This document shows, piece after piece, positions 22,401-34,043 of a stretch of 64,000 nt of DNA. Under the pieces are notes generated by a model, which had not been told where the DNA came from, did not search any database, and saw only the letters and a list, made by a program, of their open reading frames with translations. Origin of the DNA: Rheum nobile (Eukaryota; Streptophyta; Magnoliopsida; Caryophyllales; Polygonaceae). Within the stretch, counting starts at the first letter, position 1; each line of letters starts with the position of its first letter. A program made the translations under genes and the position numbers. The stretch spans positions 9,308,501-9,372,500 of the forward strand of contig WOAB01000568.1 of NCBI GenBank assembly GCA_027886185.1, in the 5' to 3' direction.

Positions 22401-24855
22401 TTAATACCCCTTTAAAAATAGTTTCGACCCCGAAAATAGCACTACCAAGATTGAGGTATCGGTCTTCACATTAATCTCTCCATTTGAGTTTAGTATCCTC
22501 AACTATTTCATACTCAAAATTAATCCTAGGAAAGTCGATCTGTTTCCTCAACCATGACATCCATCATATGTCTCGTTTCCATATATTAACTCGTATGCCG
22601 ACTCAAAATATACTCATAAGATCATGATTACCTTAGAATCATAGTCTCCAAAAATCATGACATGATCTTAATACACCTTAAGCTTGAGAACACACCTTTT
22701 CTCTTTATAAACAACTCTCAAAGTTCATACCTTATCTTCCTTAAGTTGATATCCTTAAATAATTTTGTCTTCATAACCTATATCACAAAAGTCGAACTAT
22801 TTATTCGATCATGATTCCACCTACTACATACTGCCTTTGTTCGTTACCCTCATTAGAATCGATATATTCATCCACAAGATTATGATTACCTTAATCAGAG
22901 TATCCATTATAGTCTCCAATATAATCTCGCTATTATGCCCTACTCATCATAAAGATCTTGATATCCTCAAGCAGAAGAATACAATATTTCCTTACCAACT
23001 TTCTTTCGATGATCAGATCTTCAAAGTACATACATACAATTCACTTATACCCCAAACATAGTACCCCCAATTGTCATATCGGCTTACTCTTTACATATGC
23101 ACCTCATTCATTTCATTATTTACCTTAATTAAATTTGGCCCTTATGCCAACTATTAACCCAAAAATCTTTCCATTAATTAGGCTCTTAACATAAAATCTT
23201 TAAGATTCCTTAATCCTTTTTACAATTAACCGCACAACATGTTATTCATGTTTTCCTCAAACATGATGCTAATTAATCCATTAATCATGTTTATAATCAA
23301 TCACCTTATTCATCTAACACGTGTTATAAGATTACCTTAATAGACATAGATCACTTTTTCACCAAGTCCATTTGATAAAATCCATACACTTACGTTTTCC
23401 CATACTATTTAATCCATCCAAATTACAACAAACTTTTCCCGACTGAGTTTCCCATAAATCCTTACATACTTAATCGTCCTCACACAATTTATCATCACAA
23501 ATTAAGCAACCTTTTTTCTTTACCGAAATTGACTATTTACATAAGACTTAATCGTCTTAATACTCTTATGTCCTCATATCATTATATCATTTCTTTAAGA
23601 AAGCCTTATAACGAAACCTCAAATAGGTCTTCCGAAATAATACTTATGATTTCGCACACTTAGCTTTTCCAAAAGCTTTTAACACTAGTCCCACAACGTA
23701 CGCACTCGCTTATAAACCCCACAATTATAGCTCTTAATTTTAAAGTTTACTCCATATCGTATTAGAGTATGATCATTTTAGAGGAAACCAACTCCTTATG
23801 AAATATCTCTCTTATACATTTATTCACTTAAATATATTATTTATACAACTCCCTCATCTAATGCTCAAAGTACGCACATTAGGAATAACCTTAAACTCCA
23901 TAGAGGATTACTACACCCACCAAATCCTTATAGCAAGGAATCCTTACAACATTAACCTCTCGAGACAATGCTCATGAATTCGAGCGAAGGGGACGAATAA
24001 TGTCAATACCCAACTTGACATTATTTCAAGAAAATAGAGGGGTTCTTACGAATAATTTCGACCTCAAAACTAGCGCTAACAAGGTAGGGAACAACCACAC
24101 ATGTCCCAACCAACACTGTCCTTTATGAGTCCAAACAGTCTTTATCAACTCGTGACATGTACTACTTTTGGCACTAAAAAATTCTCGTATGGACGAACAA
24201 CTTGCAAAAGTAACGAATCTAGTAATTTCCGAAACAAGGAAACACTTCTTTATTATTCGAAACATTACAATAAAATGATGGACAGAATGTCAAGCAGACA
24301 GATTGCTAAACTATAGAGACTATCGACACTAGTCATCGCTCCTTATTCACAAGTGTATAACTCGCGATTCACACTATTCTCTTTGATTAAATTTAGCATT
24401 TATGCCCATCTCTAACTCAAAACTTTTTCCAAGGAAAATTTAACATTCAAATAATTCATCTCTAACTTAAGACCCTTATTCTGCTCAAAATAATCACACA
24501 ATATTTTATCCCTATTCTCCTCAAACACGATTTTGATAATTCCTTTAACACGTTTATGACCAATCATTTTATTTTATCCAAAACGTGTCACAAGATCACC
24601 TTAGTAATTATAAATAACCTTCTCATCGAGCTTAGATGGCAAGAATTTATAAACTTATTTTACCCCGTGTTTTAATCAACACAATTCAAAACAATTTTTA
24701 CCGACTGAGTTTATTATTCACCAATAAACACTTAATTTCCCTCACACAATCTATTATCCCAATTAAAGCATACTTTTTGGCTAACCCAATTTACCATCTA
24801 CCTTGTATGAAATCCCTTAATAATCTTCATATCATTACATTACTTCCTAAAAACA
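22401..24855 (-). other. second internal segment of array A, with the site empty of element M
   Basis: 22401-24606 is collinear with 7241-9468, and 24607-24855 with 18192-18440. It reads through AATTATAAA once where the first unit carries element M. It then jumps at about 24856 into the middle of LTR A3, with two bases (TG) shared at the junction. No coding sequence was seen. Confidence 0.85.
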
Positions 24856-25583
24856 TGATTATTTGGGTCCATGACCAACCTCACCGGGCAATGCGAATCC
24901 AGATTGGAAAGAAGACTTACTCTAACAAGAGTCCGAGCGGTTTTCACGTTGTACTCCTCGCCCGAGGGTATATTAATTATGTGCATAACAACACTTATCT
25001 TATTTAATTCCAAAACATACATTCACGTTACAGCTTTTAGTTCAGATCATCTCGATACGAGAGATATTTTGGGAATGAATCCTGATTGTTGGCACCAGCT
25101 AAGTGCACCTACCCTGAATAAGGGTACGGTCATGACCAGAAGTACTAGGGAAAAATCCTCCTAATATCAATTATAAAGAAACGACTAGACCTCGCAAGGT
25201 ACATAGCGTTCCTACGAATACTCATTCTAACTACACATGAGTTCACACATATATCCACACCAAAATCCATTACGGTAATATCATGAAGAACTATAAAATA
25301 GCGTTGTTTCTAGCAATATATACAACCTATTATAGATTCATATTTAAACACATTGTTTTATCAAATCTGTTCCCAAACTTAAAACAACAATTTTATTCCA
25401 TCTTACATAACAATCAAATAATTGACAATCAAGGGGAAACATGGAATAATGAGCAAGAGCGAACCGCCACTTGCCTTTAGTTTAGACGAATGAAGAGATC
25501 GGGTTGGAGATCTGGAACTTGAATCTGAGTACGGATTCCTACGACGACGATGAGTTATAAGACGGAACCCTAAGTTAGATACG
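24856..25583 (-). repeat. LTR A3, left portion
   Basis: Matches A2 from about 20816 to the position where element F is inserted. The terminal ~710 bp of the LTR (its minus-strand 3' end) are deleted. It continues at 34044. ATACG at 25579-25583 is the left target duplication of F. Confidence 0.85.
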
Positions 25584-26976
25584 TGACGGGGCTAAAAGTG
25601 CACAAGAAAATGTCACTGAATAGCCAAATCAAAGTAAATATCCTAACAGACCTACTAAACAGATGTATAGTAAGCAAGTAAGGGTCGAACCCACAGGGAA
25701 GATCGAATGAAGTATGCAGTCGTGATTGACAAGTAACAAGATAGGGGGTTTAGTTATCACGAGAAAGCAAAGTAAGCAAAGCAAACAAGTTTGGTTGAAT
25801 TGAGAAAATATAATGGGGAAAGTAGTCCTACTAGAGCGAGATCCACAATACAGAGATATAATTTGATCACAGAAATCTATTTAATCCAAGTTCTTTTACT
25901 ATCCTTATAGTTATTCCCACCCTGATCTTAAGTACTATCGATTCTCACAGTTGTCGATAGACTTATCACTATGTCACTGGTAAAGTACCTCCGATTCTCA
26001 CAGTTGTCGGTATACTTTACCACTAACGCATCAATAGCAATGCACACAAGGATATAGGATACATGCAAATAGAAGACGCCTTACTATTTAACATGCAAAT
26101 AATTCTCACTCACGATTGTACGCTCGGAACCCCAATACGCACAATCGTGTATGCCACTAGATATGCACTCGGAACCCCTATATGCAATCCTAGCAATTGA
26201 TAAAAAGTATTCAACCTAGTTGATCAGGCTATGAAGAACAACAAGAAATCAATAATCAATATAACCAAGAGAATCAAACCAACACTTATAAGGATAAGAA
26301 CAAGGAATTGAAATCTCACAAACACATCAACTGTATTGCTTCAATCGTCTAGTAGAACAAAGGGAAGTTAGTGCTCCATCAAAGGGGGATGAAACTCTAA
26401 GGGAAAAATAACGTATGAAAATAAAGTAGTAACGAGTGTCTCTCCTCTTAACCTAGAAAGAGGACTTTAAATAGTCTTAAGAAAACTAGGTTAAACTAAT
26501 GTCAACAATAAAGGAAACAAAATAATAAAGTCTGAACGAAATAAAAGGAAATAAATGTCTTTGGGCGCGCGGCATTTAACACGGCCACCGCGGGGCAGTA
26601 AGATCCACCGCGGGGCGTCAGGCTTTCCACCGCGGGGTGGTGGCTTCCTCTGGCGCGGGGCTTCAGTCTTCTCTGGGAGTCACCGCCGGGCCGCGGTGAT
26701 TCTGGCGCGGGGCGGTGAACTCGCTCACTCTCTTCTCCAGCTTCTCTTCTCTTCTTCTGCTGCTCTTCATTACTACCAAGTGTTGGTAGTCTTCTCCAAA
26801 TATGCTCCAGCAGCTCCATCTCCATCCTCATGTCTCCATCTAAGCTGCAAATCCTGGGATATCTTCACTTCTCTCCATAACTTCAGGGATCACAGACTTA
26901 GCTCCAAAACTCATCCAAAACTCTTCCAACTCATGCTAATAATTGCTAGTAAAGGTGTATGAAATAACACCTATCA
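25584..26976 (-). repeat. left (3') LTR of element F
   Basis: A 1393-bp LTR near-identical to 32615-34038. It carries a GC-rich word cluster at about 26570-26720. The right LTR has one extra unit in that cluster, explaining most of the 31-bp length difference. Confidence 0.9.
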
Positions 26977-26995
26977 AATTCTCCCATACTTAGAC
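26977..26995 (-). other. polypurine tract of element F
   Basis: On the minus strand GTCTAAGTATGGGAGAATT directly precedes the 3' LTR. A second similar tract, TTTAAGTATGGGGGAGG, lies inside at about 27575-27592, next to a TTGAGGACAATG motif common in Athila/Tat 3' regions. Confidence 0.8.
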
Positions 26996-27656
26996 CTTTA
27001 CTCGTCCCGAGTAAGCTAAATAAAAACCTACTCTCTCAATCAACACCAAGGTCTCAGGAAGTACAAGAAAATATGACACCAGCAATTACAACATATCAAC
27101 AATAAGCTCTAGACAACCAAAACAAGTGATGCAAATATAATTCTAATCCTAACTCCAAACTAGCTCTTTATCGCTCCAGAGTGGCCTACCCGAACTCCTT
27201 ATACCACCTCTTCTTATGATGCCTCGCCAAGAAATAGAGAGAAATCCTAGAATCACTCTTCTTCTTTTACGCTCATCTTGCCTAGGCGCTCGTTCGGGTT
27301 TTCACCTAGCCACTCATTTCATTTTGCTAGATATCTAACATATACTCACATCACTCTAGTCCAATTTTGCTCTGGTCTATACCAACCGGACTACCTGCTT
27401 TTTACCTGAACTGCCCTATCGGGTTTTCAGCTCATCCCAGGATTTTGGTTGCCTTTTTACTTCTTTTTGGCTTTTTTTGAATTTTTTTTTTGATTTTTTG
27501 AAGTATCAAATGGGAAATACAGCACACGAAAAGAAAACAATATGTACAAAGGATAGACAAATAGCAAGTCTAAATCCCTCCCCCATACTTAAACCGAACA
27601 TTGTCCTCAATGTAGAAAAGAGAACATCAAATGAAATAGGGGAAGGGAAAACAAAC
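26996..27656 (-). other. 3' untranslated region of element F
   Basis: About 660 bp between ORF2 and the polypurine tract, with pyrimidine-rich runs near 27470-27500 and the inner polypurine-like tract. No coding sequence. Confidence 0.6.
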
Positions 27657-28895
27657 TCACTGTGGGCCTGATGGTGGTGGTGGGAACCTCCCAAAGTATT
27701 CCCTTAGATGAGCGTCCATACCGTCCAGACGCTCATCTACTTCAGTGCGGAACTGGGCCTGCCAAGTCTGCAGACTGGTCTCTACTCGGGTGTTCCAGTG
27801 CGTCTGCTGCACTGAGAAAGCATCAAATCTCGAATACAACTCCTGCCAAGGTGTGGCAGGACCGTAAGAAGATGAGGGCGCGTCATAAAGTGTAGGCATA
27901 AGAGTGTCCTCGCCCGCAAACTCAGCAGCAGCAGCAGCACCACTAGGGCCCTCTCCATACGGGCCTGAAGGAGCAGCAGCAGGAGTATCATCAGTCGTCA
28001 TCCTGCTATCACTGGAGATCCACCAATCCGCAAATGAAGGGGAATAAGTGAACTCCCGTGGAAGAATCAGAATGTGGCCATCATATGACGACCAGACCAA
28101 ATCACCATCCTTTCCCAATGGCTTCAGCATCGAGCACACCTTCATGTGCGCCATATCATACACCACGTAGGCAACAGGCCGAGGAATCTGATCGCAAGCT
28201 ATCACTCCAGCACAAAGGAGGGTGATCAGGCCACCCCCACAGATATCTCGTGGCTCACCATCACGAATCCTCTTCAAGGAACCCAAAAAGAGGGTAGCCT
28301 AACACGGCGTGTACGTAACAACCTCCAAGATGCTCATAAACCACTGGAAATCCTTCAGAGGAACCCTTTCATCATCAGCATGGCCAAAGAAGTCTCTCAT
28401 CATCACCTTGTGGATCAACCATAGACACGGGTTCACCAGCTTCGAATTCACCTCCTGACCCTTCCTGAACGTCCTACCCGTAGCAGCCTTCCAGAACTCT
28501 ATCATATCAGACTCTAGAATGCCACCAGACCACCCATCAGTTGGCATCTTTGTAATGCCCAGGGCATCACGCACCACCTTAGGGGATAACGAATAATCAC
28601 GCCCATTGTAAGTGAACGTGACCCTCATCATACTCTTGTTGTCGGAACCATCGGAATACCTCTTGAAAGAGGCGATGAACTGGTAGCAGAGCTCGGGATA
28701 CGCAGGGGCAGCCATGTTCAGAAACGTCCCCAACCCACACTATGCCAGACACAGGGACACACACGCCAACAAACCCATCTCAGACAACGTAGGCTTGTGA
28801 AAGAACTTAGTCGCCAACACCTTCCTCTCCTTCACCACATTGTAGACCTCATTCTCATCCCTCGTAGACACTTGCTTCTTACCCTTAGGTGCCAT
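27657..28895 (-). pseudogene. ORF2 of element F (Athila-type extra ORF), two in-frame stops
   Basis: A single minus-strand frame from ATG at 28895 (MAPKGKKQ) to the stop at 27657, about 413 codons, interrupted by TAG at 28740-28742 and 28299-28301. Blocks include LATKFFHKPTLSEMGLL, ELCYQFIASFKRYSDGS and RDYSLSPKVVRDALGI. An acidic, proline-rich tail ends FGRFPPPPSGPQ. It resembles the plant-transposon proteins found beside Athila gag/pol (ATHILA ORF family), but the exact domain is my inference. No signal peptide or clear membrane span is visible, so I do not call it envelope-like. A start 13 codons upstream (28934) is also open. Confidence 0.6.
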
Positions 28896-28934
28896 AAGTA
28901 ATGAATGTAGAATTTCAAAACGAAGGGCAACCAA

Positions 28935-29792
28935 GAGAACTTACAAACGAGCAAACACGCAGCCAAGAGGTCTCGCCGTGGAGCGGTGACCGAGTCGCCG
29001 GGTCACGGTGGGACAATTGGGAGCTTTGGCCGGGTCGCGGTGAAGTCGGCGTGGGGTGGTGGCAGCAGCGACGCAAAGCGGGGCAGCGCGAGGCGGAGCG
29101 ACAGCGAGGCGGGACTGAAGCGACGCGGTGGGGTTGTGTTTGGCTTGTTTGTGAGGCTAGACTTCCAATTGGTGAATTGGGGGCTAGATTCGGATCAAGG
29201 TCGAGAGAGATTTGAGGGAGAATGGGGCAAATTCTTTGAGGGCTTGAGAGTGGTGTTGGGAATGGAGTGTTTGTGAGTATGGGGGCTAGGCCAGGGAAGG
29301 GAAAGTGAAAGGGAAGAAAGGGATGATGGGCCGGATATGTACCATGGCCCAAAGAAAAATCTTGGCCCAAAGGGGGGCCCAATCCGTCAAATCCTTCGTA
29401 ACAACTCAAGAAATAAAAATTTTACTCACCCGTTTAAGGTTTTTCCGGGGCCCTTTATTCTTGTTTTTTTTTTCTTTTTTTTTCCGGAGTTGAGAAAGTA
29501 TACCAGACATCCAACGCGGGGCGGTGGGCTCCACCATGGGGCGGTGAGGGTCGCCGCGGGGCGGTGGAACGAACTGGACACACCGTCTCCTCTCCACTTA
29601 CTTTCGTACCTGAAATGTTAGTGACAGGCGAACGAAACAAAACAAAAGAAATTATGAAATTAATCTAAGGGAAAGGAAAAATCAAAGAAAAACTACCTCG
29701 GGTTGCCTCCCGGACAGCGCCTTGGTTAACGTCGTTGGCTCGACGTATTGCAGATCAACTACCACTTGGAGTAGGATCCCCTCGGAATCCTC
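28935..29792 (-). other. spacer of element F with GC-word clusters and a pol-end remnant
   Basis: Holds GC-word clusters at about 28975-29100 and 29515-29570. On the minus strand near 29700-29760 there is a short Leu-Thr-Lys-Ala-Leu-Ser-Gly-Arg-Gln-Pro-Glu stretch, which resembles the very end of Athila/Tat-type polyproteins. The missing reverse transcriptase to integrase segment was apparently lost between this remnant and the protease frame. Confidence 0.5.
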
Positions 29793-31097
29793 TTACTCGT
29801 CTCTTCCTGTCGAGACTTCCCATGGAAAGGTTGAGATCTTCGACCATGTTCCCTTTTTTTCCATCGACTCCATGCTTACCTCCTTTGGAGTATCTCCCCC
29901 ATACTTAGATCGATGTGAGGGCCGATATGGCCCAATCTGAATATGCTGCACATCACTAGATAAAGGCTTACAGCCTTGTATGGTTAGTGCAGGGGGGCAA
30001 GTGCCCAAAGTAGAGGGAATGGAATCTCCTATATCATCCAGCAAGACATCACCAACATGCAACTCATGCAACTTAATAGGTCCAGCAATAGTAGAACACT
30101 CAACTACGGTCTCTACTGCACAAGTTTTAACATTTTCATGCACATGATTAGCAATATCACTAATGCAGCAAGGAGCAGGCAATTCAATGGAGATGGCCTT
30201 ATGAATATTGTGTTAAAAAATTATTCCATCAAATTCCATAGTTAAAGTTCCGCTATCTACATCAATCTTTGTCATGGATGTTTTCATAAAAGGTCGCCCT
30301 AGCATAACTGGAGCCACCTGCTCATCATAGTCCATATCCATAACAAATAAATCAGCAGGAAAAATCAAAGAACCTATCCTGACAAGAATATCCTCCATAA
30401 TACCCTTAGGGGGCACACAAGAACCATCAGCAAGTTGTATCACAATGTTAGAATCATGCAAGGGTCCTATTCCTAAATCTTCAATCAGTGAATAAGGTAA
30501 CACATTAATTGAGGCACCCAAGTCTAATAGGGCTTTCTCAAATCGATGCCCACCTATAGTAATAGGAATAGTAAATGTACCTGGATCCTTGCACTTCTCA
30601 AGCATGTGTCTCTGAACTACCGCTGACATATGTTCACTCACTGGAATCTTCTTCTGAACCTTCTGCTTTTGAGTCCTCTTCACGGTGCACAACTCCTTCA
30701 AGAACTTGGCATATCGCGGGATAGCCTTGATAAGCTTGATCAGGGGAATGTTCACCTCACAGTCCCGAAATGTCTCGAACAGATCACTGTCGTCAGCTAC
30801 TCTCTTGGCCTTCAGCGCCTCAAGGAAAGGTGCTGGTGGCTTCTCAGAACCTAGAGGGGGGAACACGGGGCGAACGTAGTCATCAACACAGGTTTCTTCA
30901 GCGGAGTTGGGTTCTCGAAGGCCAGGTCGCGGCAAGCCCACCGCGGGGCGTTGATCATCACCGCGGGGCGGTGGGGTCGTGGTGTGTTTACTGAGATCAG
31001 CCGCTGGGTCGCGGTGAGAGTCGCCGTGGGGCGGTGGCTTCAGCTCTTCTTTCTTGGCTCCTTCTTCCATTTCTGGCCGGGTCGCGTTAGCATCCAT
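29793..31097 (-). pseudogene. protease region of element F
   Basis: The minus-strand frame from 31097 contains an aspartic protease core, KALLDLGASINVLPYSLIED. The Asp-Leu-Gly-Ala form of the active site is usual for Athila/Tat elements. Downstream are QLADGSCVPPKGIMEDILVR and MLGRPFMKTSMTKIDVDSGT. A TAA at 30213-30215 ends the first part, and the same frame continues to 29793. The N-terminal ~60 residues are proline- and histidine-rich because a GC-word cluster (about 30930-31110) lies inside the coding frame. It is in frame with gag, separated by a TAA at 31116. Confidence 0.75.
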
Positions 31098-31115
31098 CGT
31101 GGGGCGATGGGTGAT

Positions 31116-32538
31116 TTATGCCTTCTCGACTTCGTTCTCCTCTTCAGCAATATGAGCAACGACCAACTTCTTACCACTTCTGAGGGTAATAGAACTCACG
31201 TTCTCCCTTGGGTTCACAGTAGTCTGAGATGGCAGGGAGTTAGATGTCCTCTGGTCAATCTTGGTCACAACATCAACAAGCTGACCAATCTGTCTCTCCA
31301 TGTTCTTTATACTTGACTCAGTAGCCTGCACATGTGTGCCGAAATGCTGAGTCAGTGTCTTTAGCATCTCTTCAGTAGAAGCACCATAGCTTTGGCCTTG
31401 AGGTCTCTGTTGGTATGGGACTCTCTGCTGGTACTGCTGTTGTGCCGGCTGTTGACCACCTTGAGGGTCACTCCATCTAAAACCTGGGTGGTCTCGCCCT
31501 CTCGGATTATAATTGGGTTGTCCACCAAACTGTGGTCTAGGGGGTCCATAACCTCCTATAGCATTAACTTCAGCAACACCCTCCTCCTGCAGCTGAGGAC
31601 AAGTGTCGGTGGGGTGGTATTGATCAGAGCAAAGCCCACATGCTTTAACTTGTTGAGGGGCGTTCTGGTTTGCCATCCTCTTCACCATCTCTTTCAGCTC
31701 GGCTAACTCAGTCAACACTGGGCTTGGTCCTGCAGGGGCCACGGCATTGACCGCCTTCCTCTGGTATGTCTTTCCAAAACTCATGGTACTCTCACTCATC
31801 TCCTGGAATCTCTCCATGGCTGCATCCGGTGTCAGATTCAGAATGCTTCCACCGCATGCAGCGTCAACCATCCTCCTCTCTTGATCTAGCAGACCATTGT
31901 GTAGGTAGAGAACAAGGTCCTGCTTGGCGTATCCATGGAACGGGCAGCTGGAGCAAAGCCTCTTGTACCTCTCAAGATAATCATACAGCGTCTCATCACC
32001 AGCATGCTCAATGTTAGCAATTGCCTTTTTCAAAGCATTCGCCTTCTTCGTTGGAAAGTACTTGTCCAGAAACGCCTTGTGCAGTTTATTCCAGGTATCT
32101 ATGGTTCCTGGCGGCAAGTGATAGTACCAGTCTCTAGCAGAGTCTAACAGGAAGAAACCAAAAGCTCTCATCTTGATTTGGTCCTCCGTCACATTCTTGG
32201 GCTTCATAGTCATGCAGACATTGAGAGATCGGGTCCTCTCCACTCAAACCATGGAACTTTGGTAGGTAAGTAACAACTCCAGACTTCAGCTCAAAGTTCA
32301 CCCCTTCGCCAAGTACAGGGATGATAACAGCCAGGGGTTGTGCTCCAATATTCAGCTCAGTAAGCTCTCTCAGAGTGCCAGCCATTGCAAAAGCAGGGAT
32401 GTCAATTGGCTCAGTCGGCTAAACGATCTCAACCTCTACTTCTTCTTCTCCTTGATCGCGTAGGTTCGCACGGAATGATCTGTCAATTTCTGGATCAAAA
32501 GCAGCCAGAGGGAAGTCAGTAGAACGAGTGTCGACCAT
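31116..32538 (-). pseudogene. gag of element F
   Basis: Starts at ATG 32538 (MVDTRSTDFPLAAFDPEID), meets a TAG near 32418, and continues through LKSGVVTYLPKFHGLSGEDP. It shifts frame between about 32215 and 32243, then runs to TAA at 31116. The second part has the Retrotrans_gag capsid pattern (MRAFGFFLLDSARDWYYHLP, IDTWNKLHKAFLDKYFP) and one Cys-rich motif, CGLCSDQYHPTDTC (CCHC spacing). A Gln-rich stretch and VSSITLRSGK follow, typical just before Athila protease. Structural role: virus-like particle. Decayed by one stop and one frameshift. Confidence 0.8.
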
Positions 32539-32590
32539 AAGATAGGTCTCCACCAAAAATCAATCACAAAAACACACAACAAAACAAAAT

Positions 32591-32610
32591 CTTCCCCGGC
32601 AACGGCGCCA
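32591..32610 (-). other. primer binding site of element F
   Basis: On the minus strand TGGCGCCGTTGCCGGGGAAG starts four bases from the 5' LTR. This is the classic Athila primer site, usually assigned to tRNA-Asp. Confidence 0.85.
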
Positions 32611-32614
32611 AATT

Positions 32615-34038
32615 TGACGGGGCTAAAAGTGCACAAGCAAATGTCGCTGAATATCCAAATCAAAGTAAATATCCTAACAGACCTACTAAACAGATGTATA
32701 GTAAGCAAGTAAGGGTCGAACCCACAGGGAAGATCGAATGAAGTATGCAGTCGTGATTGACAAGTAACAAGCAAGGGGGGTTTAGTTATCACGAGAAAGC
32801 AAAGTAAGCAAAGCAAACAAGTTTTGTTGAATTGAGAAAATATAATGGGGAAAGTAGTCCTACTAGAGCGAGATCCATAATACAGAGATATAATTTGACC
32901 ACAGAAATCTATTTAATCCAAGTTCTCTTACTATCCTTATAGTTGTTCCCACCCTGATCTTAAGTACTATCGATTCTCACAGTTGTCGATAGACTTATCA
33001 CTATGTCACTGGTAAAGTACCTCCGATTCTCACAGTTGTCGGTATACTTTACCACTAACGCAGCAATAGCAATGCACACAAGGATATAGGATACATGCAA
33101 ATAGAAGACGCCTTACTATTTAACATGCAAATAATTCTCACTCACGATTGTACGCTCGGAACCCCAATACGCACAATCGTGTATGCCACTAGATATGCAC
33201 TCAGAACCCCTATATGCAATCCTAGCAATTAATAAAAAGTATTCAACCTAGTTGATCAGGCTATGAAGAACAACAAGAAATCAATAATCAATATAACCAA
33301 GAGAATCAAACCAACACTTATAAGGATAAGAACAAGGAATAGAAATCTCACAAACACATCAACTGTATTGCTTCAATCGTCTAGTAGAACAAAGGGAAGT
33401 TAGTGCTCCATCAAAGGGGGATGAAACTCTAAGGGAAAAATAACGTCTTAAAATAAAGTAGTAACGAGTGTCTCTCCTCTTAACCTAGAAAGAGGACTTT
33501 AAATAGTCTTAAGAAAACTAGGTTAAACTAATGTCAACAATAAAGGAAACAGAATAATAAAATAATAAAGTCTGAACGAAATAAAAGGAAATAAATGTCT
33601 CTGGGCGTGCGGCATTTAACAAGGCCACCGCGGGGCGGTGAGATCCACCGCGGGGCGTTAGGCTTTCCAGCGCGGGGCGTTAGGCTTTCCACCGCGGGGC
33701 GGTGGCTTCCTCTGGCGCGGCGCTTCAGTCTTCTCTGGGAGTCACCGCCGGGCCGTGGTGATTCTGGCGCGGGGCGGTGAACTCGCTCACTCTCTTCTCT
33801 AGCTCCTCTTCTCTTCTTCTGTTGCTCTTCATTACTACCAAGTGTTGGTAGTCTTCTCCAAATATGCTCTAGCAGCTCCATCTCCATCCTCATGTCTCCA
33901 TCTAAGCTGCAAATCCTGGGATATCTTCACTTCTCTACATAACTTCAGGGATCACAGACTTAGCTCCAAAACTCATCCAAAACTCCTCCAAATCATGCTA
34001 ATAATTTCTAGTAAAGGGGTATGAAATAACACCTATCA
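32615..34038 (-). repeat. right (5') LTR of element F
   Basis: A 1424-bp LTR; the GC-word cluster is at 33605-33785. On the minus strand an ACTATTTAAAGTCC stretch (about 33495-33508) downstream of the cluster may be the TATA element, but it is weak. Confidence 0.9.
33605..33785 (-). repeat. GC-rich word cluster in the 5' LTR of element F
   Basis: Repeats of CACCGCGGGGCGGTG-like words (a near-palindrome), separated by short AT-containing spacers such as AGGCTTTCC. The cluster lies 100-290 bp upstream of the presumed TATA element. One GCGCGGGGCGTTAGGCTTTC unit present here is absent from the left LTR. Confidence 0.7.
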
Positions 34039-34043
34039 ATACG

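Larger units (their letters stand above)
25584..34038 (-). mobile_element. element F: Athila-type deletion derivative
   Basis: An 8455-bp element on the minus strand, inserted in LTR A3 with a perfect ATACG duplication (25579-25583 and 34039-34043). Its LTRs begin TGATAGGTG and end GCCCCGTCA on the minus strand. A primer site of the TGGCGCCGTTGCCGGGG type adjoins the right LTR, and a GTATGGGAGAATT polypurine tract the left one. In minus-strand order it has gag, protease, a short pol-end remnant, then ORF2. Reverse transcriptase, RNase H and integrase are absent, so mobility would need enzymes from another element. Confidence 0.85.

Noticed and set aside
26502..26831. Minus-strand ORF in the F LTR (and 33534-33893)
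   Set aside because: It lies wholly in the LTR over the GC-word cluster; the two LTR copies differ by in-frame unit number and no domain is present.
27657..28895. ORF2 of element F as an envelope gene
   Set aside because: I see no signal peptide, transmembrane segment or cysteine pattern to support it; an extra Athila-type ORF is the safer call.
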